In this document: piece after piece, positions 10,218 to 19,160 of the stretch | Position numbering within the stretch: the first letter of the stretch is position 1 | Layout: every line of letters starts with the position of its first letter | Source: Dendrolimus kikuchii | Lineage: Eukaryota; Arthropoda; Insecta; Lepidoptera; Lasiocampidae | DNA: 64,000 nucleotides | Assembly: GCA_019925095.2 (NCBI GenBank) | Contig: CM034413.1 | Span: 12,111,001-12,175,000, forward strand | Reading direction: 5' to 3' | Program-made: the position numbers and the translations under genes | Notes under the pieces: model-generated | Seen by the model: the letters and a program-made list of their open reading frames with translations, nothing else | What the model was told of the DNA's origin: nothing | The model's database searches: none

Positions 10218-10640
10218 TTAATGTATATTTATAAAAATCAATTGCTGTTCGTTAGGCTGGACTGATTTGGCTAATTTTGGTTTTGAATTATTTGTGGAAG
10301 TTCAGGGAAGGTTCAAAAGGTGAGTAAATATGAAAAAAATGCTTGGATTATAGTAAACAACAATTTTACTTTCCCTTAGAAACTATTTCTACATGTCAAA
10401 CATTTGATGTTCGCCCCGTCGTTTAGAAATCAATTAAATTTAAGAGTGGTTCAGAAATCAAATTAAATTTAAAAGTAAAGTTTTTATTTCTATTTTTTTT
10501 GGTTTTGAATGTCAAACGTTTGATGTTCGTTCCGGTTAAGTTTTGACCACATTTTTTACTACAGTTAAATCATTCTGCAATGATCATTCAGCTTTTTTAT
10601 TTATTGATTCTGAGGCGGTATTAAGTTTGCCGGGTCTAAT
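10218..10640 (+). mobile_element. Helitron-like element, family B
   Basis: 5' side resembles the start of the copy at 36414-36605 (ATCAATTGCTGTTCGTTAG) and the 3' side ends GATTCTGAGGCGGTATTAAG then TTTGCCGGGTCTAATAGT, the decayed form of the CTAG end. The word GTCAAACATTTGATGTTCG occurs twice (near 10398 and 10508), an internal duplication. Confidence 0.6.
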
Positions 10641-10826
10641 AGTTACTTATAAATATTTTATTACCTTTTAAATTGATTTAAAGTAGTTCAATCATACTTG
10701 TTACATACACTACACAACTTTTAGGATACATCTAATCAGGAGAATGAATGTAAGATAGTTGGGATATATAGCTCAGCTCTTTTTGTCGTGTCCCTAAATC
10801 AGTGTAGTTTAATAATGGCTAAAATG

Positions 10827-11140
10827 ATCCGTGCAGGAACGGAGAAAGATTACAATTTCCTGCGGCCGGGCGGTCTGTCGTAAGAGGCGACAAAACAACC
10901 CACAGCCAGGTGGTAGGGCATTTGCCCAACTGGATGGCTACCACCCCTGGTCTAAAGTATGTCGCCATAACAACCTTGTGTTGTGTTCCGGCATTAGTGA
11001 CCAGGTTCCAGTCTCCCTTAAGAGAGCAGCAGCGCATTTGCAGCACTTTTAGTGCTACAAATGTCCATAGGCGATGGTAACCGCTTTCCACCAAGTGGGC
11101 CGTCTGCTTGTCTGCTGAACTCCTGCAATAAAAATAAATA
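10827..11140 (+). mobile_element. SINE-like repeat, full length
   Basis: Head ATCCGTGCAGGAACGGAG to tail CTCCTGCAATAAAAATAAAT. Near-consensus; the CACC word near 11046 has changed to CACTTTTAGTG. Confidence 0.85.
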
Positions 11141-11366
11141 ATGAGTACTTAACAGATAATATTACGGAAAATATATGTGTTTTAACGGAAATTTACTAAT
11201 TAGCAATCAAGAGTGTTTTAATTGATCAATTAATATACCCGGATATCCGTCTTATTAACTGTTAATTACCGGATTTAAATTTATGTTATTTTAAGCTAAT
11301 TTCCTATATTTGTTCTTTCAAGCGCTGCGCTGGTCTACAAACACCACAGCCTCACAAGTCACGTAT

Positions 11367-11639
11367 GAAAGAATACAAGTTCCTGCGGCCGAGCGGCCTG
11401 TCGTAAGAGGCGACAAAAGAACCCACAGCCAGGTGGTAGGGTATTTGCCCGACTAGATGGCTACCATCCCTGGTCTAATGCCGCCATAACAGCCTTGAGT
11501 TGTGTTCCGCCAGTCTCCCTTAAGAGAGCAGCAGCGCATTTGTAGCACCTTTGGTGATGCAAATGTCCATAGGCGATGGTAACCGCTTTCCATCAAGTGG
11601 GCCGTCTGCCTGTCTGTTGAACTCCTACAATAATGTAAA
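11367..11639 (+). mobile_element. SINE-like repeat, 5'-truncated with internal deletions
   Basis: Starts at GAAAGAATACAAG, missing the first 20 bases, and has lost short pieces around 11478 and 11505 relative to other copies. Tail CTCCTACAATAATGTAAAAT. Confidence 0.8.
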
Positions 11640-11689
11640 ATAAGCTTTTTTGCAAAGATTTTAAACACAAGCTTTTGAGTTTCTGGATA

Positions 11690-11960
11690 TCATGTAGCCG
11701 CAGAGTGCTAGCGAAGACAAGTGAAACGAGCCCAAACACGACGGGTCTATCTTGTTTAGTACAGGAGTTCCTATGGCCACCTTCCGACTGCATTATCAGA
11801 TCAGCTCCATGGTACCATATTATTGCATTGTCACGCGATATACATATGCGTGCAAAATTTCAGCTCAATCGGAAACCGGGAAGGTGGTCAAATTTAACTT
11901 GCAAGATTCCACCCGAACTTACATACATACATCCATTGCAAGTTAAAGAAAAGCTTGTAA
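11690..11960 (+). repeat. Dispersed repeat, unclassified 3'-UTR-like
   Basis: Contains CCATGGTACCATATTATTGC and CGCGATATACATATGCGTGC, then TTTCAGCTCAATCGGAAACC, words I recognise as recurrent in lepidopteran genomes. No frame. Ends near a (CATA)n stretch at 11920, as RTE-type tails do, but the assignment is only a guess. Confidence 0.35.
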
Positions 11961-12080
11961 TAAAAAAATGGCATGCCGCTATACGCAACCAAAGAATGCC
12001 TTTGGATATATTCGCAGATTCCCGTCTGACTGTTGTCTTACCTCATGTTCAGTAATGACGCGGTTTAAGATGGAGCTCGC

Positions 12081-12359
12081 TTACATAGAAGGTACTAGAT
12101 TCAGCCGTGACTTGACGGCTCCTAGATTGTATTTATCAGGAAAAACAGACACCGGCAAATGATTCCATTTTTCGGCCTCGCATCGGAAAAAATAAAGCGA
12201 AGCGCTTCGTCGTGACTGGTGGGGTTTCCACCATGTAACGGTGGTGCAAACCAATGCGTCTGGTTGCCCGATGGTAAAACGGGGACGGGGGAACCAGCTT
12301 GTGCAGTTCTGAGGAACACTCCCCGAAGTGTATCCGATAACAGACTTACGGTCTAGCAA
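12081..12359 (-). pseudogene. LINE ORF2 C-terminal fragment
   Basis: The minus strand carries SLYFFRCEAEKWNHLPVSVF and PDKYNLGAVKSRLNLVPSM before a stop. The (F/Y)F...WNxLP...VFPxxYNLxxFKxRVN pattern is a LINE C-terminus. The same sequence in the opposite orientation appears at 24085-24180. Confidence 0.55.
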
Positions 12360-12401
12360 CCTTGCTAGACTGTCGGTCTACAGGTAGACTAAAAAGAGAT
12401 G

Positions 12402-12490
12402 GATGGCTTGTGTGAAGGATGAGATGATGATTTGTGGTGTGACAGAAGACGTATGTCAGAATAGAGGAGTATGGAAGTGTTTATTATTTA
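12402..12490 (+). mobile_element. Possible RTE-type C-terminal scrap
   Basis: Encodes MICGVTEDVCQNRGVWK, similar in layout to the G-V-x(2)-D-x(3)-DR-x-x-W-K tail of RTE ORFs. Short and tentative. Confidence 0.25.
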
Positions 12491-12921
12491 ATGCTGAACG
12501 ATGGTTTTTAAGTCATGGTAACACTATCTCTTGTTCATAATTCAGTATATATTCTTGATGCATGCATATTTCCTTCTCCAAATCTAAACCCTCGTTGATC
12601 AAAAATGTCCACCTTGGCTTCTGAAATATATATCTGGCACATATTTTGATCACTTTTTAAGGCGGCCGCCATTTAGTTTCTTTCAACAACTCACTGCACT
12701 TGCCAAAAACCTTATTATTTTTTACATGTTTATCTATTTAACACCGCAAACGAATCCGACGACGCAATGGCGGCATCTTCGTGAAGTAAGTCATAATTGG
12801 GGGGGACAGAGATAGATATACATACATACCAGTATACAAAAAGAGAAGGAAATTTGCATGCTTCAAGAATACGTACTGAAGTATGAACAAGACATAGTGT
12901 TACCATGATTCAAAAACCATT
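12491..12921. other. Unassigned stretch
   Basis: No frame above background and no recognised repeat. Contains GGCGGCCGCCATTTAG near 12662 and a G6 run near 12800. Confidence 0.4.
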
Positions 12922-13243
12922 GTTTTTTTATTACTTTTTTTATTGCAGGAGTTCAGCAGACAGGCAGATGGCCCACTTGATGGAAAGCGGTTGCCATCGC
13001 CTATGGACATTTGCAACATCAAAATTGCTACAAATATGCTGCTGCTCTCTTAAGGGAGACTGGAACCTGGTCACTAATGCCGAAACACAACACAAGGTTG
13101 TTATGGCGGCATACTCTAGACCAGGGGTGGTCGCCATCCAATCGAACAAATACTCTACCACCTGGCTGTGGGTTATTTTGTCGCCTCTACGACAGGCCGC
13201 CTGGCCGCAGGAAATTATATTCTTTCTCCGTTCCTGCACGGAT
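12922..13243 (-). mobile_element. SINE-like repeat, full length
   Basis: T-rich tail at left, head CACGGAT at right. Subtype with GTTATGGCGGCATACTCTAG and TGGTCGCCATCCAAT, shared with copies at 42934, 50863 and 53905. Confidence 0.85.
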
Positions 13244-13261
13244 GAAATTATTCATGTTCGT

Positions 13262-13530
13262 CATTAATAATAATAAGAATAATAATAATAATAAATAATA
13301 ATAATAAATTTTTATTAGCCTTTAGTTTTTACAATTAAATAATAAACATTGCCGACAATTGGTTATCTCACGATGTTTTCCTCCACTGCTGTTAGCACGA
13401 GGTAATTGTAACAATATGCATGCGTTAGGTCAGAAAACTGCCTAAGTGGTGCATGCGTTCCAGCCAGGATCGAACCCGCACCATTTGAGTTTCCGACGCG
13501 TATGCTAGTCTTATTACCTAGCCTATATTT
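13262..13530 (-). mobile_element. tRNA-derived SINE
   Basis: (AAT)n tail at the left (13264-13310). Reversed B box and flanks CCAGCCAGGATCGAACCCG near 13470-13490, then CGACGCGTATGCTAG. Same family as 62784-63096, with an internal difference where the TGGGACATTTATGGGCTG segment is lost. Confidence 0.7.
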
Positions 13531-13539
13531 GATACTTAA

Positions 13540-13925
13540 TTAATTACATTTCATTATTGTATCAAGCAGGTTTCAAATATACTTCGATAACATGTTTAAT
13601 ATCTAATGGAATTAGTGCAAGTCGGCTAATATTAATTCAATAAACAATTATAATATAAAACGCATTTCTATTGAAATCAGGTCAACGACACAGCACAAAG
13701 TAAGGATGCGAATTTCACGAGTTGGCGTAAAACGATTCGATACGGGGTCAGACGACAATCGATAGTCGCATTTGTAACACAACACTATTCTAAGTAGATT
13801 AGAAAAAAAAATATCGCGTGATTTTTATTTTGATTACGTATCACAAGTATCAGTCCGTGTGAAAGTGGATTTTTGTTGAGTTGTCAGTTTTTTTTTTTAA
13901 TTTAACGTTCAAGCTACTAACACCC
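13540..13925. other. Unassigned AT-rich stretch
   Basis: No frame or recognised repeat. Confidence 0.4.
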
Positions 13926-14088
13926 ATGAGTTGTGTTCTGGCATTTGTGATCAGGTTCCAGTCTCCCTTAATTGAGCAGCAGCGCATTTGTAGCACCTTT
14001 GGTGTGGCAAATGTCTATAGGCGATGGTGACCGCTTTCCATTAAGTGGGCCGTCTGTCTGTCTGCTGAGCTCCTGCAATAAAAAAATA
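13926..14088 (+). mobile_element. SINE-like repeat, 3' half only
   Basis: Starts at TGAGTTGTGTTCTGGC and runs to GCTCCTGCAATAAAAAAATA. The 5' half is absent. Confidence 0.8.
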
Positions 14089-14289
14089 TCCGATACGATT
14101 TCACTAGAACGGTACTTAAGTTATTTTTGAAATGCTGCTGTGCTTTATGTTCTTGGTATCCTGGATATTTTTCTGAGAATCAATCACACCGCTAAATAGC
14201 ATGAAAATTGGCCCAGTTACTTTTATTACGAATTAGCTTCGTACTACATAACAATTTACGTATGTGACTAACCGACACCTTTTACTTTG

Positions 14290-14337
14290 CATGAGTTTAG
14301 CAGACAGACAGACGGCCTACCCGATGGAAAGCGGTTG
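14290..14337 (-). mobile_element. SINE-like repeat, tail fragment
   Basis: TGAGTTTAGCAGACAGACAG to GATGGAAAGCGGTT, about 48 bases; it stops abruptly about 60 bases before the RTE copy at 14398. Confidence 0.7.
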
Positions 14338-14397
14338 AAAGAGTAAACCCTCAGTCTCGGAACATGAGATAGGATGATTGTATAGTTGTTGAAGAGT

Positions 14398-14980
14398 GAA
14401 TTTGGGGAATAGTTTAAATGGAGCGTTAGGTAAACTTCTAGGCGCTAAGAACCTCAGCCAGAAGGCCCAGCTCGCCGTACACAACGCGGTGCTGGTACCT
14501 ACGCTCACGTATGGAAGCGAGAGTTGGGTATGGAAGAAAGAGCATGAAAGTAGAGTAAACGCGGTCGAGATGCGAGCACTGCGCAAAATCTGCGGAGTGA
14601 CGCTCGCGGACCGCGTTCGTAATACTGAAGTAAGAAAGAGAGTTGGTCTGAAAGAGAGTGTCGGGGTGAAGGTAAGGAAAGGAATGCTCCGGTGGTTCGG
14701 GCATGTGGAAAGAATGCATGATGAAAGAATGACTAAACAGATATACAATGCAAAAGTGGATGGATGCAGAAGTCGTGGAAGGCCACGACACACCTTCCAT
14801 GATCAAATTGATCGTGTACTAGCAGAAGGTGATGTCAGGAGCCTTAAGAACAGACGAGCTTGCATGACAAGAGTTATGAATGTCAAAGAGGCAAGTGAGG
14901 TGTGTAAGAATAAGCCTAAATGGCACTCTGTTGTTCGTGTCTACCCCGCAAGGGAACTGGCGTGAAGTTATGTATGTATG
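14398..14980 (+). mobile_element. RTE-type LINE 3' fragment, longest intact frame
   Basis: An uninterrupted frame of about 189 codons: NGALGKLLGAKNLSQKAQLA, LTYGSESWVWKKEHESRVNA, VEMRALRKICGVTLADRVRN, MLRWFGHVERMHDERMTKQ, SRGRPRHTFHDQIDRVLAEG and RVYPARELA, then stop and (TATG)n. This is the region after the RT palm in RTE-clade elements, with YGSESW and WFGHV as hallmarks. The polymerase core (YADD box) and endonuclease are absent. The left edge (TTTGGGGAATAGTTTAAATG) coincides with that of the copy at 37786-38378. Confidence 0.85.
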
Positions 14981-15050
14981 TATAGTTGCCGAGGCGATTG
15001 GAATAATCTAAGACGCTAACGCATGTTATGGGTGCAACTATATAAGTAAA

Positions 15051-15308
15051 TTTTTTTTATTGCTGGAGTTTAACAGACAGGCAGACGGGCCACTCGATGG
15101 AAAGCGGTTACCATCGCCTATGGACATTTATAACACCAAAGTTACTACAAATGCGCTGCTGCTCTCTTAAGGGAGACTGGAAGCTGGTCATTAATGCCGG
15201 AACACAACTCAAGGTTGTTATGGCGACATACTTTAGACCAGGGGTGGTAGCTATCCAGTCGGGCAAATTCCCTACCACCTGGCTGTGGGTTGTTAAGTCG
15301 CCTCTTAC
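15051..15308 (-). mobile_element. SINE-like repeat, head-truncated
   Basis: T-rich tail at left; stops at GTCGCCTCTTAC, missing the last 60 bases of the head. Confidence 0.8.
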
Positions 15309-15372
15309 ATATAATGTACGACCGAACAAAATCAAAACTTCTGGTACTTTAAATTGCATTTACTTGCCGGCT

Positions 15373-15590
15373 TATATAATAATATCAGCCCATAGGGGAA
15401 ACGGACAATATACCCGCCACGCTTGTCCAAGGTGGCTTGGCAGGTTTGACACATCGGCTATCTCGTTGTGTAGGTTGCATCACGATGTTTTGCTTCACTG
15501 TTGTCAGAAAACTGAATAAGTGGTTCATGTATTCCGGCCAGGATCGAACTTGTGCCCTTTGAGTTTGGGACGCGTGCGCTAGCCATTACT
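15373..15590 (-). mobile_element. tRNA-derived SINE
   Basis: Reversed: ATAATAATATCAGCCCATAG tail, body CCGCCACGCTTGTCCAAGG, and a tRNA-like head whose B box has decayed to AGTTCGATCC (reverse of GGATCGAACT near 15541-15550). Confidence 0.75.
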
Positions 15591-15802
15591 ACTACCACGA
15601 CTTACCTTTCTAGCTTGAAGGAATTCATGAATTGTAAAGATTGATGAAAAATATGTATTTGTGAATAACTGAAAATTTAAAAATAAACTATAGTACATTG
15701 ACATATAAGACGTTTATATGATCTAAGCTATAATATTGTTACGTGCGAGCGGGGGTACGCACTTGGGATTGGAAGGAAACACCAGTTCTTTTAAGTAACG
15801 CC

Positions 15803-15808
15803 TTTATT
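15803..15808 (-). terminator. LTR poly(A) signal
   Basis: AATAAA on the minus strand, about 320 bases downstream of the inferred start and 66 bases before the LTR end, so it would define R and U5. Confidence 0.5.
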
Positions 15809-16123
15809 GACATACACAGCCGCAAGTAATACCTCTCCGCAGGGTTGCCCGCATGACTAACGATGCACTGCCCCGACGATAAGGTGTCGCACTTACAACA
15901 CCGTCGCCGATACTGCGTAAACCACCCCCTGCTACTGCAGTGCATATCTCCGATATTAACGCGTGTGGCTCGCCTCTGGTTCGTCTCTTGAACTACGCTA
16001 CACTCCTCCTTCACTTAACTGTCCACTAGACTTGTCACTAAATTCACAACTTAACTCGTCACTGTCCTCTATTAAACTTCTCTTCCAACTCTTCCGTATC
16101 GCACTTGTCGCTTCGCTGTCTTG

Positions 16124-16160
16124 AACTGAACTCAACAACGCGCCTTACTCTCCTTATATA
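16124..16160 (-). promoter_or_regulatory. LTR core promoter: TATA box and initiator
   Basis: TATATAAG (16160-16153) lies 33 bases upstream of the A in TCAGTT (16129-16124), which fits the arthropod initiator TCAKTY. The spacing is close to the usual 30-31 bases. Confidence 0.55.
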
Positions 16161-16248
16161 CCCGGAAGAATTTTCTGGAACCCATAATTTCGTTATTCTT
16201 TCATTTACTATCTGTCCCTTTCCAAAGATCTATTTATCTGTCTTTTCC

Positions 16249-16433
16249 TTCCCGAACCTTCTATTCGAGAACTTTCGTTTATACATCCATCCCTTTCTAA
16301 CATCTAACTATCTCTGTCTTTTCCTTCTCGAACCTTCTATTCGAGAACTTTCGTTTATACATCTATCCCTTTCTAACATCTATCTGTCCTTGTCTTTTCC
16401 TTCCAGAATCTTCTACCTTTTTCTAGAAGTCTT
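16249..16433. promoter_or_regulatory. Cluster of heat-shock-element-like motifs in three 76-bp repeats
   Basis: Perfect three-unit TTCnnGAAnnTTC motifs at 16249-16261, 16264-16276, 16325-16337, 16340-16352 and 16401-16413, plus an imperfect one at 16421-16433 (TTCtaGAAgtCTT). Spacing of the repeats is exactly 76 bp. Motifs of this form are the binding sites of heat-shock factor trimers. Relative to the inferred start they sit about 120-310 bp upstream. Confidence 0.7.
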
Positions 16434-16531
16434 GAGACCGGCTTACGCTGCCAGAAAGTTCTACCCCCGGTCGCCACAATATTATAAAATTCTAAGCATG
16501 CCGTGTCTGTAACTTAAAGCTATTTAAGAAA

Positions 16532-16620
16532 CAACTGGAATCTATATATATAAAAGAAAGTCGTGTTAGTTACGCGTAGATGAAATCGCGGACATATCCT
16601 AGTATGTACTAGATATAATG
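16532..16620 (+). mobile_element. Helitron-like 5' fragment
   Basis: TCTATATATATAAAAGAAAG then TCGTGTTAGTTAC is a Helitron-type 5' start preceded by A. The 3' side is lost. Confidence 0.35.
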
Positions 16621-16628
16621 GTATATTC

Positions 16629-16944
16629 TTTTATTTTTTTATTGCAGGAGTTGAGCAGACAGGCTGACGGCCCACTTGATGGAAAGCGGTTAGCATCGCC
16701 TATGGACATTTGCAACACCAAAGGTGCTACAAATGCGCTGCTGCTCTCTTGAGGGAGACTGGAATCTGGTCACTAATGCCGGAACACAAATCAAGGTTGT
16801 TATGGCGACATACTCTAGACCGGGGGTGGTAGCCATCCAGTCGGGCAAATGCCCTACCACCTGGCTGTGGGTTGTTTTGTCGCCTCTTACGACAGGCCAC
16901 CCGGCCGCAGGAAATTGTATTCTTTCTCCGTTCCTGCACGGATA
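16629..16944 (-). mobile_element. SINE-like repeat, full length
   Basis: T-rich tail at left, head CACGGATA at right. Its head abuts a 60-bp scrap of the tRNA-SINE tail. Confidence 0.85.
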
Positions 16945-17006
16945 TAATAAAACCAGCCCATAAACGTCCCACTGCTGGGCTCGGGCCTCCCATTATAGGG
17001 GGGTTC
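16945..17006 (-). mobile_element. tRNA-derived SINE, tail scrap
   Basis: CAGCCCATAAACGTCCCACT then CTGGGCTCGGGCCTCCC, the reverse of the GGGCCCGAGCCCAGCAGTGG segment of the family. Confidence 0.6.
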
Positions 17007-17388
17007 CAGTTTTCCTTTAGAAAGCAAGAGCATCTTTAGTTTTTTTATTTTTTTAACTTAATTTCTAGATTTAATTTTTTGAATTTAACACGCTTATTTG
17101 TTATTTTGGTTCTTGTGTGTGACATTAATTTATTGATTTTTGTGTTGAGGTGTATGTATCTTACGAATAACTTATTATATTAATTTATTCTAGTATTAAT
17201 ACTAAACGTATACTGATGTAGAGTGTATCTGCTACATGCTGGTGTTGTGAGGAAGTGCATGTGCAGTGTGGGCCTTATATCTATACTTATTTATTTATTT
17301 AATTTGTTTGCAAAACGTACAATAATTAATATTCTTAAATATAAAACACAAAATTAATACATATATCAATCAAGTTTCCACTTGTTTT
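17007..17388. other. Unassigned AT-rich stretch
   Basis: TTTATTTATTTAATTTG-rich sequence without a frame or repeat I can name. Confidence 0.4.
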
Positions 17389-17634
17389 GCCAGGTGGTAG
17401 GGCATTCGCCCGACTGGATGGCTACCACCCCTGGTCTAAAGTATGTCGCCATAACAACCTTGAGTTGTGTTCCGGCATTAGTGACCAAGTTCCAGTTTCC
17501 CTTAAGAGAGCAGCAGCGCATTTGCAGCAACTTGGTGTTGCAAATGTCCATAGGCGATGGTAACCGCTTTCCATCAAGTGGGCCGTCTGCCTGTCTGCTA
17601 ATCTCCTGCAATAAAAAATAAATAAAAAAAAAAA
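17389..17634 (+). mobile_element. SINE-like repeat, short form starting GCCAGGTGG
   Basis: Begins exactly at GCCAGGTGGTAGGGC, as do copies at 35594 and 30041, and runs to CTCCTGCAATAAAAAATAAA. The first 80 bases of the full form are missing. Confidence 0.8.
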
Positions 17635-17936
17635 CTAAAATTAATTTATATTAGAAAATAAAAATTGGCTCAAAGAGTTAATTTCACAAAAAATAAATAT
17701 ACAATTATACGAAAATTACATAAATAAAATGTCAATTTAATTTACATTAGGTCAATATTTAATCAAATAGAAAAAAAAAGTCATAATAATTACTAACAGA
17801 TAGAGATTAAAAAAAATAAGTATTAAAAAAAAGTTTATGTCATTATTCTAAAAGTCATTGGATCATTCTAAATTACATTTTTTTTTAATTTGGGTCTTAA
17901 ATTGATATAAGTTACCTATGAAAGGATCAATCAATA

Positions 17937-17937
<1 letters not shown>
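17635..17937. other. Very AT-rich stretch without features
   Basis: Mostly A/T runs; no frame or repeat. Confidence 0.4.

Positions 17938-17982
<45 letters not shown>
17938..17982. repeat. (AT)n microsatellite
   Basis: About 22 uninterrupted AT dinucleotides. Confidence 0.95.
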
Positions 17983-17986
<4 letters not shown>

Positions 17987-17998
17987 CCTATCTAGTGC

Positions 17999-18105
17999 CA
18001 TGTGTGCATCTTTAGTATTAAAAATGTCCATAGGCGATGGTAACCTAACGCTTTCCATCAGATGGGCCGTCTGTTTGTCTGCTGTACTCACGCAATAAAA
18101 AAAAA
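17999..18105 (+). mobile_element. SINE-like repeat, tail fragment
   Basis: TCCATAGGCGATGGTAACC to ACGCAATAAAAAAAAATC, with a small duplication (CTAACG) in the GGTAACCGC word. Confidence 0.7.
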
Positions 18106-18500
18106 TCAAATGATATTAGTTCTCCAGTTTTCAGGTTCCTATATATATAAGGGGAAGGCAGAAAATAATAGGATATTATTAAATGCTTTTTGCTGTTGAA
18201 GTTAAAGAAAAGCACCGTGAAAACACCTACACACCGAAATTATCGATATTTGTAATAAATCCAATGTTTTTTATTTATTTATTTTTCCTGTACACAAAAA
18301 ATAACAGCAAAAATATCTTAACTATAGGTGGAAAAGCCGGGAGCCCAAAATAGGAAAAAATCATGTCATTATGGCACTCCTGACTCCTCACCTCCAACTT
18401 AAAAATATATAGCAGTTGACACTAATGTATATTTTTATAATATGAAATATGCGAGTAGTAAAAGTTATAATTATATTAATTATATGAGCGTGCCTGTGAT
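18106..18500. other. Unassigned stretch
   Basis: No frame or repeat family. TATCGATA at 18241-18248 is a DREF-type site by sequence, without other promoter support. Confidence 0.35.
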
Positions 18501-18506
18501 GTAGGT

Positions 18507-18630
18507 GCATATGTGTGTGTGTGTGTGTGTGTACGTATGCGTGTGTGTGTGTGCGTGTGCGTGTGCGTGTGCGTGTGCGCGCGTGTGCGTGTGCGTGTGT
18601 GTATGTGTGTGCGTGTGTGTGTGTGTGTGA
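18507..18630. repeat. (GT)n / (GTGTGC)n microsatellite
   Basis: Alternating purine-pyrimidine tract, with a core of GTGTGC hexamers and GCGCGC near 18577. Confidence 0.95.
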
Positions 18631-18884
18631 TGGCAAGTGGTGTTAAAGTTTTTGTTGGGAATATAAAGTGTGTGAGGTTTTATTTTAAATAAAATATAAA
18701 AATGATAACCGACTTTATATTTCTATAAATTAGTAAATTTACTGGTAGTAACCAGTTAAAAATCAAATAATTGAATAAACAAACATTTTCTACAAATCAA
18801 TTTAAAAAATTATATAAAATCGCTATATGTATATACAGTATACCTTGCTACAACAAAAATATATATAAAAAAGAATATTTTTTT

Positions 18885-19160
18885 GTTTTAATCTCTCAAT
18901 CGGCGCAAATATGCAACCCTCAGTGAGAGTTATATGTTTGTGCCGTTTGCTGTCGAAACGCTTGGACCGTGGGCTCCTGAGGCCATGAGCCTCTACCACA
19001 ATGTATCAAAACGACTCTTCAGGTGATCAGAAGGGCGGTGCTTACCTCGAGCAAGGGATCAGTATGGCGATCCAGTGAAGAAACGTAGCCAACCTTCTGG
19101 GTACCTTACCCATAGAAGACGGTGATGTAGACTCAGTATTCTACTTATAGCCTTGAGGTG
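18885..19160 (+). mobile_element. RLE-type LINE 3' end, decayed (copy 2)
   Basis: Contains the nucleotide equivalents of YxFVPFAVETLGPWxPEA (near 18930-18990), then GDQKGGAY and the SNLLGTLP ending, with stops and shifts in between. Confidence 0.6.

Larger units (their letters stand above)
15737..16478 (-). repeat. Solo LTR with ordered promoter and heat-shock-element arrays
   Basis: 742 bp with TG...CA ends: on the minus strand it starts TGTGGCGACCGGGGG and ends CACGTAACA. ATAT flanks both sides (15733-15736 and 16479-16482), a 4-bp target duplication as expected for Gypsy-type integration. Minus-strand signals are in order: three 76-bp tandem repeats with heat-shock-type elements (16249-16433), TATATAAG at 16160, an initiator TCAGTT at 16129-16124, and an AATAAA at 15808-15803. 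No internal region is attached, so the element has been reduced by LTR-LTR recombination, or only one LTR remains. Orientation is inferred from the signals. Confidence 0.8.

Noticed and set aside
14438..14806. Antisense frames of the RTE fragments (Ser/Leu/Pro-rich, 120-160 codons)
   Set aside because: They mirror the sense C-terminal frame, which carries the recognisable RTE motifs.
18388..18636. His/Thr-rich frame of 82 codons
   Set aside because: It is the complement of the (GT)n/(GTGTGC)n microsatellite.
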